A DNA stretch of 64,000 nucleotides from Rhizophagus irregularis. Taxonomy: Eukaryota > Glomeromycota > Glomeromycetes > Glomerales > Glomeraceae. This document shows positions 11,057 to 22,685 of the stretch, one piece after another. A program made the position numbers and the translations under genes. A model generated the notes under the pieces. It saw only the letters and a list, made by a program, of their open reading frames with translations. It made no database searches and had not been told where the DNA came from. The DNA lies in the NCBI RefSeq assembly GCF_026210795.1, contig NC_089435.1:186001-250000 (forward strand), given 5' to 3'. Numbering within the stretch: position 1 is the first letter of the stretch; every line of letters begins with the position of its first letter.

Positions 11057-12328
11057 TAACTAAAATAACTTTAATAAAAATGTTGAATTTTATTTATTGA
11101 TTTTTTTTTAAAAAAAAATTTCCACAAGGGGTATATACGGTAAAATATGTGAGGAAGAAAACGTATATTTATTATATTTCAATTTTAAGCATAATGGCGT
11201 TTCGATTATACTATTTCTAGATTTTTGTAATTGATATTGCAGGCTTGCAGCCAATCACATGAAAGTACAGAATTCTTGGTAAAGTTCTTTCTTAATGAAA
11301 TTTTAATTAAAATAAAGAAATAAAAGCATAAAGATTATCCATCTTTATTATTTATCAATTCGCCTACTCATTTATAAGAAAAAAAATGAATTATCACGTG
11401 ACCTGAACTCTAGTTAAAGAGGAGAGTTATACAGTGCTTTATTACAAATTGATAAATTGATTGTATTACCCCTGTTGTAAATTGACAATAATGGGAAGGA
11501 TTTTCGACATAAAAAATACTGCTTTCCCTTCGATCACAATCCTGTTAATGATGCACAATCTTCTTTAATAATTTAAATAATGTTCAATACGGATAAAAAC
11601 TATTTTCTAATGAGTCTGATGAAATCCGAATCAAACCGCAAGAACCCGGATCGAACATTAAATGTAATTTTGGAATAATAAAAAATTAATCTGTACCATG
11701 CATAGTAACCTCCCTTTACAAATCGTCATGACGTCATCTTTTATAAAAAATGATTAAATTTTTTACAAGGTAGAAATTGTGAATAAATTCAAGAATGCCA
11801 TTTTTTTATCGGTTATTAGACATAGGGTCGCATTTCATTTCTCCCGACAATCATTTCACCGACAAGGGAATTTAGAATTAAGGTTAGGATTAGGTAAGGA
11901 AATTAGAGTTAGTATTAGGGTAGGATAAGGTTAGGGCTACCCTATAAAAAATTTTTCAGGATCACATGTCTGAGTTTCTTCGGAATAAAATGATCATTTA
12001 TCGGAGTTTTTTCCAGAATTTTTTTTTATAGGGATAAGTGGATGAAATAATAATTGTCGGTTGTCACGGACTCACGGGGTGGCACGTTGCGCCACTACAA
12101 TTTTTGGATATATGCCACAATAAGCTGGTGATACCCGAAATAAAAAAGATAGTCTTTAATCATTAATTCGGTTATACCATCTGGTATCCTTATACATCGA
12201 ACAATATAACTTTCAGAATATTTATATGTTTAAAGTATTTTATAATTTCCAACCTTTTTTTTTCCTAATTCCTTTCCTTCATCAATTAATTAATTACAAA
12301 TTTTTTCTTGAATATATCATATCGAAAA
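11057..12328. other. Spacer with degenerate TTAGGG-like text and a weak inverted repeat
   Basis: Around 11870-11940 there are several TTAGG/TTAGGG words in an imperfect tract. Flanking this, CCGACAATCATTTCA near 11845 and its approximate reverse complement near 12040-12060 suggest an old, eroded inverted-repeat element. No coding exon is convincing. Confidence 0.3.
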
Positions 12329-13817
12329 ATGATGAATTCATTAAAATTCATAATATCTTTGATTTTTTTTGTCGTAATAATAATTTTTCCTAATAAAACT
12401 ATTTCAATAAAATGTTTTAATCATCCAGATTTTTTCGAATTTTATAAAAGAAATCCTATAAATTATGAATTTATTAAAAAAAGATCATTAAAAACAAAAA
12501 GAACGTCATTTAATAATAATAATAATAATTTTCAAATAGAATTCACATGTGGAATTGATGATAAAATACTTTGTGATAAAGCTAGAAAAGGGTTTGAATC
12601 TGCTGGTCAGATAATTACTTCAACTATATCATTTAGGAACCCTGTAATAGTTAATGCATCATTTTATAATTTTTGTAAAACCGATAATCAATGTTCTTCT
12701 AGTAATGATAATAATATGGTAGCTGGTAAGTAAATTAAAAATAAAAAATAAAAATAAAAATAAAAACAAATACTAATAAATATTAATAACTATTGTAGGT
12801 GGAGCAAATCCAACAAAAACGATAGCATTAACAGATAATGATGGAATTGTAAGATATTACCCACAAGCTTTGGTTAAACAATTACCATTTGAACGTTATC
12901 CAGATTTTGAACCTTTTGATATCTCAGCAAAATTTAATTCTGAAGTAAATTATTGGTTTGAAGGAGATAAATTACCAATAAAATCTGATCAAACGGATTT
13001 CATATTAATAATTTTACATGAATTTATTCATGGATTAGGATTTGTTTCTAGTTGGAATGATTTTTTTAATTTTGCAAATCCACAAGGATTGACTCCAGTT
13101 CCAAGCGCCGATAATTTGAATTCGGGAATGTCATTTAACGGCTTCATTGAAAATATATTTGATAAATATTTGATATTTTTACCTTCAGGGGAATATGTAT
13201 CAAATGTTGCCGCTAAAATTAATACAATAGTAAATGAAAAAGGAAAATTTTACCAAACTCCAGAGAATTTTATTACGACATTTAAATCTTCTTCTCAATA
13301 TCAACAATCGGAAATGATGTTAAAAGCTGCTACAACATCTTTTTCTTTAGGATTTTTACCTAATAACACGAATAATTTAAGCGAAGCAATTATACTTGAG
13401 ACCACATTAAATCCTTTTAGAACGGGATCAAGTCTCGGTCATTTTGATCTTAAAACTTATATGAATACCTCCGATTTTTTGATGACTTATATACAAGATC
13501 CAGGAATGACACTTGGTGATTATATGTCAATTAGTGGTAATTATACTGGTGGTCCAATTGGTCCAAAATTAAGACAAATTTTGGGGACAATGGGGTAAAT
13601 ATACGATTATATTCGTTATTATATATATATTATCATTATTATTATCAACGTTAATACTTTTTAATATTGTAGATATGTTATAAAAGATGTTTATATAAGT
13701 CCATATACACCCAGTGTATCTCTCAATAAATTTTCAACGGCCGCAACAATAAGTAGTAATATTGGTTTTATGATATTTATTTTTACAACAATCATAATTT
13801 TTAATATTTTAATATAA
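12329..13817 (+). CDS. Secreted HExxH metalloprotease-like protein, array copy D (3 exons)
   Basis: Exons 12329-12725, 12799-13594 and 13673-13817 join to 445 aa. The first intron splits a glycine codon inside the conserved G-G-A-x-P stretch and is unique to this copy; the second is the family's conserved last intron (GG|A TAT). Start is one of two adjacent ATGs at 12329/12332. Signal peptide, CFNHPDF (the usual second N-terminal Cys is not evident), TDNDGIVRYYPQALVKQ, HEFIHGLGF, GHFD (third-ligand region), DFLM, IGPKLRQILGTMGY. The last exon encodes a Ser/Thr spacer and a C-terminal hydrophobic stretch rich in Ile and Phe, so it is probably membrane anchored. Confidence 0.83.
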
Positions 13818-14496
13818 TCATGTAAGGGCATATAATATAACTTAATTTAGTAATTAGTAATTTAATGAATAGAAGAAGGCTTTGTATAATCACATGATTA
13901 TTGGCATTTGTGTAATAACCTTAAACCCTTAATTTATACATATTGTCATTTACCAAATTTCCTTTTTATGACTAATAGAATTAATCACTGTATACCTTGT
14001 TCGAATAAAGAAGTTTAGACAGATATTTTATATATTATTTTTATATTACAAATCATTAAATGACAAAGTCATGGTTGTCAGCCTTTTTGAATTTAAAAAT
14101 CTACAAGCTTTCATATGAAACAGCTTGTGTACCAGATTTATAATTTTAGTTTTTTTACGTTCGGCCGATCTTATAATGTGACGATGTGATTTAAGACATA
14201 ATATTTTTAGTCACTTTTTTATTTTTTATTTTTTTTTTTAGCTTCTCTCTTAAAAAATGTCATTAAATTTTCTTTACTTTATACATTCTTTTCGCTTCTT
14301 TTAACCTATTTGCGTTCGTTGTTTAATTCTTTGTTATTCAGTTACTATTTTTAACATACTAGCGTTCGCTTATTTTTTTATATAAATATCAACATTTTCG
14401 AAATATTATCCTCTCTTTTTTTTAGAAAAAAAAAAAATATATAAAAATTAATTTTAGATTGAATTATTGATTAATTCAAACCATTACTTTTAAACA
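13818..14496. other. AT-rich spacer between copies D and E
   Basis: No gene is seen. A TTTTTTATATAAATA element about 120 nt upstream of the ATG at 14497 could be the core promoter of copy E. Confidence 0.35.
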
Positions 14497-16332
14497 ATGA
14501 AGGCTTTAACATTAACATTGTTGTTGTTATTATCTGTCACATGTTTAACATTGATCAAAGAAATAACAGCTCAATGTTATGATTATACGAATGCATTGGA
14601 TATAAGTGCAAGAACTCCAATAACATGTAATATTGTTGATAATATTAAAGAACCACCGCCACCAATAGCTTCACCACAGCCACCATCGTCATCACCGCCA
14701 CCATCATCATCGCCATCACTATTACCAACAGCTTCAATATCGCCACCAGTTTCATCACCTTTACCATCAGCTTCAATATCACCACCACCAACTTCACCAC
14801 TACCATCAGCTTCTGCTAACTTAACAACAAATAATTTTATAATTAATTATAAATGTGAAATTGAGACAAATCAAGAATTATGTACAAAGGCACAAAAGTC
14901 TATAGAAAAAGTTTGCGAATTGTTAAAATCAAATCTAAATTTAATTACAAATATTAAAGTTGACGTTACTTTAAGAAATTTATGTCCTACAGATGCTAAA
15001 CAACCATGTAATGAGTTAGGAGGAGCAACATTTGCCAGAACCATGGAATTATTAGATGATGATAATGTTATTAGAGAATATCCAACAACACTTGTAAAAC
15101 AATTTGATTGTGAACGACATTATGAATTTGGTGATGTTGATATACGCGCTATATTTAATGGAGGGAATGTTACTTCTTTATGGTTTGAAGGAGATCCACA
15201 AATTACAAAAGATCAAAAAGATTTTAGAATAATAGTTTTAAAAGAATTTATTAAAGCGTTGGGTGTACAAACAAGTTTAATAGAACAACCAATTTTTTTA
15301 AACGTAACTCCAAAAGTTTTAACACCACAATTAACTTTAACAGATAATGGTGGTGGTTTAGAATTTATGGGATTTAAAGAATACGCTTTTGATAAATATT
15401 TGGTATTTCGTGGTAAACAAGTTCAACCGGTTAATGAAAATATTAAATCACTTAATGATTTTGCTAAAGTACCAGATAATAAATTTAATGATCAACAAGA
15501 ATTTGTAACAAAATTCGTTCAATCACAACAAATCGGTGTAGCTCAAAATATGGCGAATCTTTCTGTTACTCAATTTACTTTAGGTTTTCAGCCAAGAGGA
15601 TCAAAATCCGATGATGATATTATTATTCTAGAAACTCTTTTAAACCCTTACCAAAATGGTGTTAATATTAATAATTTTGATGCTAGCGTATATGCTGCAA
15701 CAGATGACTTTTTGATGATTTCACCTATCACAAGTGGCAAAACTCTTGAAGATTCTATGGGGAAATTTCCAAGTCCACTTGGTCCTAAATTAATCTCCTT
15801 GTTGGAAACTTTAGGGTAAGTTAATATTTATCAAAACTCTTGCACGACAAACATTAAATAAATTAAATAAACTTATTTTTTTTTTTTGTAATAAAAAAAA
15901 ATTAGATATCCTACCAAACGATTGCCAAATAATAATTTCAAAGTTTGTAACATTCCTTCGCCTCCTTCATCACCTTCTCCATCAAAGACTGTAACGACTG
16001 CCGTAACGACTTCTGTTACGACTCAAATTACAACAACAGTTCCTGTGGTTGTTACAACGACAATTCAACAAGATAATACTAGTGTTGTTTCAACTCAAAC
16101 TCAAAATGTTGTAACAAAAGTTGAGTCCGTGTCTCAAAGTGTTGTTACAACAGTCGTAGTTGTAGACGCTCCACAGTCACAGCCAATTCCTTCCCCGACA
16201 AATTCCGATGACCCTTTTCAAGGAGGAATTTATTCTAGTGGCTCTTCATATAAAAATCAAAATAATTTTAGTTCAATAATATTTATTATTCTAATTGTAT
16301 GTATAATAGGAAGTTTTCAAAGTATTATATAG
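14497..16332 (+). CDS. Pseudoprotease paralog with proline-rich and threonine-rich stalks, array copy E (2 exons)
   Basis: Exons 14497-15815 and 15906-16332 give 581 aa, the longest family member. Signal peptide, CYDY...C pair, then an inserted Pro/Ser-rich repeat (about residues 53-107), then the family core with LDDDNVIREYP. The active-site motif is replaced: VLKEFIKALGV at residues 247-257 has K249 and K253 where other copies have the zinc-binding His, and the SH(V)D site reads NNFD (N393). DFLM and GPKLISLLETLGY are kept. Exon 2 codes for a long Ser/Thr/Val repeat rich in TTV and VTT, then a C-terminal hydrophobic segment. The reading frame is fully open, so this looks like a maintained non-enzymatic cell-surface protein rather than a decayed gene. 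Catalytic loss is seen directly; a binding or decoy role is inference. Confidence 0.85.
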
Positions 16333-16854
16333 ATCGATCATTTTATTAGATATTCATTTTACATTCTACTTACTTAATATGTATTAATTTTTAAAAAGAT
16401 ATTTAATTTTGGTAATTTTTAATCCGGAGATTGAATTTCAAAACCTTAGAAAATTCTTATAAAAATAAAGATGCAAATGTATTATAATACGTAACATGTG
16501 GCGGGACAATAATTTTTTAAAATTTCCTATTTTAATTCGTCACAATTATAAACAAAATTACAAAAAAATTACTGAATAAAGAAATATAATGAATTTACGC
16601 TAAACCACAACTATTCATGTCTTGTCTCCAAAAAAAGGTAGTTAAAAATTCATTCATTATGATATTTCTATAATAGATTGTATCATCAAAGATTTCAACT
16701 TCGAAATTCTATGAAAAGAATTTTTCGTATTTATGACATTAATTGACTTTTCATGTGATAAAATTCAAGTATAAAAACTCGAGAAAAAAATTCTCTTGAA
16801 ATTTTAATTTTGCTTTTTGAATTTTGAAATAATTTAAAGTATCTATTATTCAAA
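16333..16854. other. Spacer upstream of the ML-domain gene
   Basis: AT-rich, no coding exon seen; carries the TATA element described at 16770. Confidence 0.4.
16770..16777 (+). promoter_or_regulatory. TATA-like element of the ML-domain gene
   Basis: TATAAAAA lies 85 nt upstream of the ATG at 16855, a plausible core promoter position. Confidence 0.4.
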
Positions 16855-17459
16855 ATGAACAAAATTATTGGTATCACCCTTTTTCTTTTCTTCATTTTTT
16901 CATCTTATATCTCGGCAGTTCCAAATCCTATGATAAAACGTCAGGGGGACGGTAGCGATCCATTAAGTGGTTTCAAACCTTGTAATGGAACTACTTATCC
17001 AATTACTTTTACGAAGTTCAGTTTCGACCCAAATCCGATCGTAATAGGACAGACCTTAACTACGACAGTGGCCGGTACAAGCAATGAAGAAATAAAAGAA
17101 GGCGCAATTCAAACAACATCAGCATTTTCTAACGGACAATTAGTATTTAACCAACAAACTGATTATTGTAAAGTGTCAGTTGAACCAACCGGAGCAAAAT
17201 GTCCACTTCCACCTGGAGATTTTGATGCTTCTATAACATCCGTTCCCGCGGCTAGTTCCAATGATCCTTCAGGCACTACTTTATCATTTGATGTTGTATT
17301 TAAAAGTAAGAATAACTTATAAATTTATATTTATTCGATTTAAGATAAATGAATTGATTTTAATATATATATATATATTTTTCTTTAGTTATTAATCCTG
17401 ATAATACCGAATTGACATGCATGGAAGGACCATTTAGTATTACTTTCCCTCCAAAATAA
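16855..17459 (+). CDS. Secreted ML-domain (MD-2-related lipid recognition) protein, 2 exons
   Basis: Exons 16855-17305 and 17389-17459 with a GT-AG intron give 173 aa. Signal peptide about 1-21, a possible Lys-Arg processing site (IKRQ), then the ML fold: CNGTTYPITFTKFSFDPNP, IVIGQTLTTTVAGT, YCKVS...CPLPPGDF, and a last strand LTCMEGPFSITF supplied by exon 2. Fungal ML proteins of this type resemble phosphatidylglycerol/phosphatidylinositol transfer proteins and bind single lipids in a beta-sandwich. Cysteines at the start, middle and end fit the conserved disulfides. Without exon 2 the final beta strand is missing, supporting the splice. It sits between metalloprotease paralogs E and G on the same strand. 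Confidence 0.85.
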
Positions 17460-18588
17460 TTGACGATATGATGTAATTTATAAACATTTTATTATCCGAT
17501 ATTTATAGAATAATTATCCGATGATCTAATATTATAAATATATATTATACACACAATTAATTTCTTTTTTTTCACTTTATTATTGTTATGAAATATGAGT
17601 AGCAAATTATTTTATGACAATGAAATTATTTTTAGTATTATAATTATTTTTAAATAAAGTTGTCTTCTAAAACTTATACATTTGTTATCTGATATACCCC
17701 ATATTTGAAAATTTCTTGGCGGATAGTAAGATATTCTCGAAATAAGAAAGACAAAAAAAAAAAAAAAAATATAAATATTTCCGACTGAAAATTTTCTTGG
17801 CACATAAAGAACGAAACAATCCAATCTATATATAGTTTAAATGTGATACAATAAACAATACAGTTAAGGGATATTAGAAACACGTATTAAAGTTTTGATT
17901 TTTAATATATGGGTTTTCAGGATGCATAATAATATATCTTGGCATACTTTTTACCACGTGATATGAAACAAATAATTTCTTTTTTCTCTGAATTTCTTAA
18001 ATTGATTAATTAATTTAACAAAAAAATCATAAAAGGGCAAGGCCCTCTCGTTGTTAATAATATTTTTATAAACAAAGTTTGTTGAAACGTATCCACATAT
18101 AGATTACAAGGGTAAATTAAAACTGCGGAATTTATTAGTATTACCAAAAAAGGATAAAAATAAATTAAAAAATTAATCACAAATCGAATTGTACTCGGTA
18201 AAACTCGTTTAGTGGAACAATACTGAAACATTTTTTTTTTTGAAAAAATAAATAAATAGATATTGATCCTAGTGTAGATATAATTTTTCTTTTTAATCAC
18301 TTTTTATTTATTTATATATTTTTTTTTTTCTTTATCTTTTATAAGATCGATTATATATATAAATAAATATATAAATACATATTCTTTTTTGTCAAAAATT
18401 TTTTTTTGGCAAATAACTCTCGTTTTTCTATTATTATAATTTCCTTGACGGAAATCATATATTAATAACAGAACTTCTGGTAAGCTCTGTTTCCCCTTTC
18501 CCATCCCTCCTCCTTTTAATTTTTTATATCATTTTAATACCACTTAAAGCATAAAACACCAGAACAAAGCAGCAACAAAATAAAAATC
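17460..18588. other. AT-rich spacer between the ML gene and copy G
   Basis: Only short open frames driven by poly-T/poly-A are present on the minus strand, with no coding signature. No RNA gene was seen. Confidence 0.4.
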
Positions 18589-20010
18589 ATGAAACCATCA
18601 TCATTTTCATTTATTCTTTCACTCTTGCTATTTATTAGCATCGAATCTATGATTCAAGTAAATGCTATGTGTTGGGAACATAGCAATCCACTTAAACCAT
18701 GGGAGAAAACGAAGTCAACATTTTGTGGTACGCAAGATAAGCCAAAAAACAAATTAACAATCGATAAAGGAAATTCGCTAGCTTCCTTTTTAGCACCAGC
18801 TGATGCATTTCAATTTGTTTTCTCTTGTGGAGTTCCAGATCAAGTTTTATGTAGTAAAGCAGAAAATTCATTTAAAGAAGCAGGATTAATTATAGCAAAT
18901 TTAGTTAATTTCACTACACCTTTAAGAGTTAATGCTACTTTTACAGATTTTTGTCGAGACCTTGGTGAATGTGATGGTAAAATTCTTGGAGCAGCAAGTG
19001 CAGCGAGAACAATTCCTTTACAAGATGATGATAATAAAATTAGACAATATCCACAAGCATTAGCAAAACAATTTTTATTACAACCAGAACCTCAATGGGG
19101 ACCTTTTGATATTCAAGCTTTTTTTAACGCTGAAGCTGATTTGTTTTTTGATGGTGATAATACACCAATTACACCTACTCAATTTGATTTTCGTTATATT
19201 ATTTTACATGAACTTATTCATGGTCTTGGTTTTGCTTCCGGTTGGAATAGTTATTTCAGTAGTGATAATGGTAATAATGCTGTTGCTTTGACTCCTGATC
19301 CAGGTTTTCTCGAGCAATTAACAGGTTTAAATGATCCTGTGACTTTTACTGGATTTGAAGAAACTGCATTTGATAAATATATGGTAAATGCAAAAATAAA
19401 AACTCAATCTCCGAAAAGAATGACTGATTATGCGGATAAAATAAATAGTTTTGCTAAAATTGGTACTAAATTCCCAAGTGTACAGGCTTTATTAACATCA
19501 TTTCAAAGATCTCAATCATTTTTAACTTCTAATGATTTAATCATTGATAGTCAAACTCCAAAAACTTTTGCTTTTCAACCTAAAAGTGCTAAAACCACAG
19601 ATGATTTAATTTTTTTGGAAACGAATATAAATCCTTTCCAACAAGGATCATCTATTTCTCACGTAGATATTGTATCTTTTAATAATAATAGTGATTTCTT
19701 GGAAGTTTTTAATGCTAAACGTGGTCAAAACTTGGATCAAATTCTTGCTAGTGTTGGTGGAACTTACCCTATTGGTCCAAAATTACAATCCGTTTTAGAA
19801 ACTTTAGGGTATACTACGGCAAACAATCCAAATCCATATAAACCAAGTTTACCTAATAGTCCAAAATTGAATGCTGCTCCCCCACCTCCATTACCTGTCG
19901 CTAATCAAAGTGGTAAAAATAAAATGTCAACTTCCACCGCTACATCTTTAAAATTTAGATTTAATATTTTACCTGTATTTATAATTGTAGTCGTTGTTTT
20001 ATTATTATAG
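18589..20010 (+). CDS. Secreted HExxH metalloprotease-like protein, array copy G (single exon)
   Basis: 473 aa from the ATG at 18589. Signal peptide, CWEHSNP...C pair, LCSKA/AGLI block, QDDDNKIRQYPQALAKQ, HELIHGLGF (H207, E208, H211), SSISHVD, IGPKLQSVLETLGY. The DFLM motif reads DFLE, so the Met that may form a Met-turn-like contact is replaced by Glu. After LGY the frame continues without an intron through a Pro-rich spacer (AAPPPPLPV) to a hydrophobic C-terminus ending VVVVLLL, a likely GPI signal or membrane anchor. It shares intron loss with copy A only. Confidence 0.85.
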   Translation: MKPSSFSFILSLLLFISIESMIQVNAMCWEHSNPLKPWEKTKSTFCGTQDKPKNKLTIDKGNSLASFLAPADAFQFVFSCGVPDQVLCSKAENSFKEAGLIIANLVNFTTPLRVNATFTDFCRDLGECDGKILGAASAARTIPLQDDDNKIRQYPQALAKQFLLQPEPQWGPFDIQAFFNAEADLFFDGDNTPITPTQFDFRYIILHELIHGLGFASGWNSYFSSDNGNNAVALTPDPGFLEQLTGLNDPVTFTGFEETAFDKYMVNAKIKTQSPKRMTDYADKINSFAKIGTKFPSVQALLTSFQRSQSFLTSNDLIIDSQTPKTFAFQPKSAKTTDDLIFLETNINPFQQGSSISHVDIVSFNNNSDFLEVFNAKRGQNLDQILASVGGTYPIGPKLQSVLETLGYTTANNPNPYKPSLPNSPKLNAAPPPPLPVANQSGKNKMSTSTATSLKFRFNILPVFIIVVVVLLL

Positions 20011-20226
20011 ATTTTTTGGGGGCGTGTAAAATTTAATATGTTAATTTAAAGTGTGGAAAAAAAAAAATTATAAATAAATAAAAAAAAAAATGTGTTTAAT
20101 TTACAGAATAAATTATTTTTGATTAGATTATATTTATTATTATTTATTTATTTATTTTTAAAAAAGAGATACATTTGTATATATTATGTAATAAAAAAAA
20201 TTAATTCTTATTTGAAAATAATTAAA
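20011..20226. other. Short AT-rich spacer before the tRNA
   Basis: Poly-A and poly-T runs only. Because the tRNA is on the minus strand, its RNA polymerase III terminator would be a T run on that strand, for example the complement of AAAAAAA near 20194-20200. Confidence 0.3.
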
Positions 20227-20308
20227 CGACAACAGCAGGGTTTGAACCTGCGCTCCCATAGGGAATCAGATTTCAAGTCTGACGCCTTAACCACTCGGCC
20301 ATGTTGTC
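20227..20308 (-). tRNA. tRNA-Ser(TGA)
   Basis: On the minus strand the sequence starts GACAACATGGCCGAGTGG, a typical A-box, and ends GGTTCGAACCC (B-box) followed by TGTTGTC, which pairs with the 5' GACAACA acceptor strand. The anticodon loop reads ACTTGAAATCT, giving anticodon TGA. The long extra arm (CCCTATGGG) is the class II hallmark of serine tRNAs. No intron is needed. It lies between array copy G and the membrane-protein gene. Confidence 0.95.
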
Positions 20309-20871
20309 TAATAAACCTGATTATTTATCAAAGTAAAATTATTTAAATAATAAATTTTATTTTTAATAAAAATTTCCCGAAATTAATTTGATAACATGGG
20401 CATTATCTTTTATCAATATTCGACATCAATTTTGTTTCCCTATCTACAATAAAGTCATTTTTATGATAAGGGAAAAATGTTCTTATTTTTATTTAATTAA
20501 TCTATTTATTAAGTGACTCTAACTTTGATGTCTCGATCATTCAATAGCTTTTCATCTATTTAAAAATAAATTATTATTGATTATTTTAGAATTTAAATTA
20601 CATGTTATATTAATCAATGTACATACAATATTATATATATTATAAAAAGACAATTCTCATGTTATTAACATTTTTTTTTATGAAAAAAAAAAAAATTTCT
20701 GGAATACAATAGGTAACTATCATGTAAATGATAGATATATTACTTTGAAGAAAGAAATAAATAGACTAACTCTAGCAAGAAAATATTTATAAATTAACGA
20801 ATTCATATTCCTTCGTTATCGATTAAATGTGTTTCCCATCTCCTCCCATTTTTCCACCATTTCACCATTTA
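20309..20871. other. AT-rich spacer
   Basis: No gene seen; it borders the 3' end of the minus-strand membrane-protein gene and the 5' side of the tRNA. Confidence 0.4.
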
Positions 20872-21600
20872 TCATTCTTGTTTTTCTTCTTCTTGTTGTT
20901 GTTGTTGTTGATCATCTCTCTCCATTTCCATATACTCTTGTTGCATAAAATGATGTTGTTGACCAAGTGTAGGATAACCAACACTTATTTCAACTGTTGA
21001 AGGAGTAGATGTTCCATACATAGTTTGAGAACGTTGAGGAGGACGATGTGTACCCGCAGCCGGAGTAAATAAATCTTCATGTTCTTCTTTTTCATCTTCT
21101 GGTCCAATTATATCATCATCATGTTGAAATTTTTTAGAACTTCTTTCTCTTTCCCTTTCCCTTGAATCTCTCTTACTTTTTCTAAGTGAAGTGCGAGATC
21201 CACTTAATTGTAGAGGTTTTAAGCCACGAGATGATTCAGCTAATCTTTTACGACGATTGCAAAAAAATAACGCAACAACTAAACAACAAACAACTACAAT
21301 AGCAACTACAACTACAATTGCTATAGCTAATGGTGAACTTAATTTATTAGCTGTTGTTTTTTCACTAGAATTTGTTGTATCTAAATTACTCAGTGTGGAA
21401 TTTAGAAATAATGGTGGTACTGGTTCTCCAGACCAGTCACACTTTTCACTTATACATTTTCCATTTGAAATACAATCACTATCAATTGTACAATAAAATG
21501 TACATTTATTATCTAAACATATTTGACCAGCGATTGAATAATTACAATCTTGGTTTGCTTGACAAGCTTGATCTGCATTAACGGGGGAAGGTTCAGTCAT
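20872..21600 (-). CDS. Single-pass membrane protein with small cysteine-rich ectodomain
   Basis: 242 aa from the ATG at 21600, one exon. The N-terminal ~60 residues carry two related Cys modules (C-x5-C...C-x4-C, for example CTIDSDC...GKCISEKC). A Ser/Thr/Asn spacer leads to one strongly hydrophobic segment (about residues 90-113, AIAIVVVVAIVVVCCLVVALFF), cut off by a basic CNRRKRL stop-transfer. The cytoplasmic tail is Ser/Arg-rich with an RERERER stretch, acidic patch and poly-Gln end. No classical signal peptide precedes the Cys modules; either the membrane segment acts as a reverse signal anchor or an upstream exon is missed. The layout recalls fungal wall-stress sensors, but no WSC domain is recognised. 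Confidence 0.7.
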   Translation of the reverse strand: MTEPSPVNADQACQANQDCNYSIAGQICLDNKCTFYCTIDSDCISNGKCISEKCDWSGEPVPPLFLNSTLSNLDTTNSSEKTTANKLSSPLAIAIVVVVAIVVVCCLVVALFFCNRRKRLAESSRGLKPLQLSGSRTSLRKSKRDSRERERERSSKKFQHDDDIIGPEDEKEEHEDLFTPAAGTHRPPQRSQTMYGTSTPSTVEISVGYPTLGQQHHFMQQEYMEMERDDQQQQQQEEEKQE

Positions 21601-22685
21601 GGAAGCGAAGAATTTTTGTTTTATAAAACAACATTTAATTATCCAAAACTACTTCTCTAAATGAAAGAATAAAGATCGTCTATTTTTTTTTCTTATCGGA
21701 GAAATTTGTTTTTTTTTAAAAAAAAAATTTAAATAGAAAGACAAATTTAACTAAGTTCAAAATCTTTTAAAAATTTTTTTCTTTTAGGCTTGAAATTTTT
21801 TTTTTTTTTTTTTTTTTTTTCCTTTGTCTGTTATTTTTACTTAATAAGCCCCATGGTTCTTCCGGAAGATCAGGTGCATGATGGGCTTAGATACTTGAGT
21901 AAAATATCATTATTTTCCGTAAGTCAAAAAAACGAATTTAGTATTACTTCGTTTTATATAAAGATAAATAAATAAACAAATAAATGTGGCTGTGAAGTTT
22001 AAACAGCCACAATGAAGCAATGCCGGAATTATCTTTATTTGGAGATATTTTAAGCCTTACGTGATCATAAATACGTGATCATATATACGTAAATCATTCA
22101 CATTTTTCCGAATTTTTAAAGCCGCAAACCGAAATTTCAAATCAAAATCCTTGTGTAACTTGTAATCTTTGCCTTAAAACCTTGACTAACCTATATATAG
22201 TATGTATAAATATAGGAAGATTAAAAAATTAATTCACGTAGTTAGGTCAAGTTTTCATCTATTTTGTTTTTCTGGTTTTTTTTTCTGGTTTTTTTTTCCT
22301 AGCTGGATTTGGTAAATTTTTGAATTGAACGTAAATTGAAATTGCGTAATCTTAAAATTTAAGGTTATCAATATATAGGTTACACCGCATTGAAAATGTT
22401 TAATCATTAAAAGAAATATCATTATTTACAAAATAAAATACATAACTCATATAGAAATGTAATAAAGCAAATAAAATTATCAATGAACAATAAACACGAA
22501 TAAAACAAAATAATTATTATGCTATTATTTATAATAAAAAAAAACCAAATCAAGAAAAAGGTTATTCGCAAAAAAAAATCTCCCTGCCGTCTTTAATATT
22601 GTCAATACTCGAATCTCATACAACCAATAAAAAAAAAAAAGAACTCAGGATTCAGGATTCAGTAATAAGATTTAAATTAATATCA
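21601..22685. other. Spacer with long poly-T tracts
   Basis: It includes a run of about 22 T at 21798-21820 and divergently lies upstream of the membrane-protein gene and downstream of the acyltransferase. ORFs here are homopolymer driven and not supported. Confidence 0.4.

Noticed and set aside
11870-11940. Degenerate TTAGGG-like tract considered as a telomere relic
   Set aside because: The units are irregular and mixed with TTAGGATTAGG words, so it is not safe to call it telomeric.
20092-20346. Plus-strand 84-aa open frame
   Set aside because: It overlaps the tRNA-Ser on the opposite strand and its composition follows from the tRNA and poly-A/T flanks.
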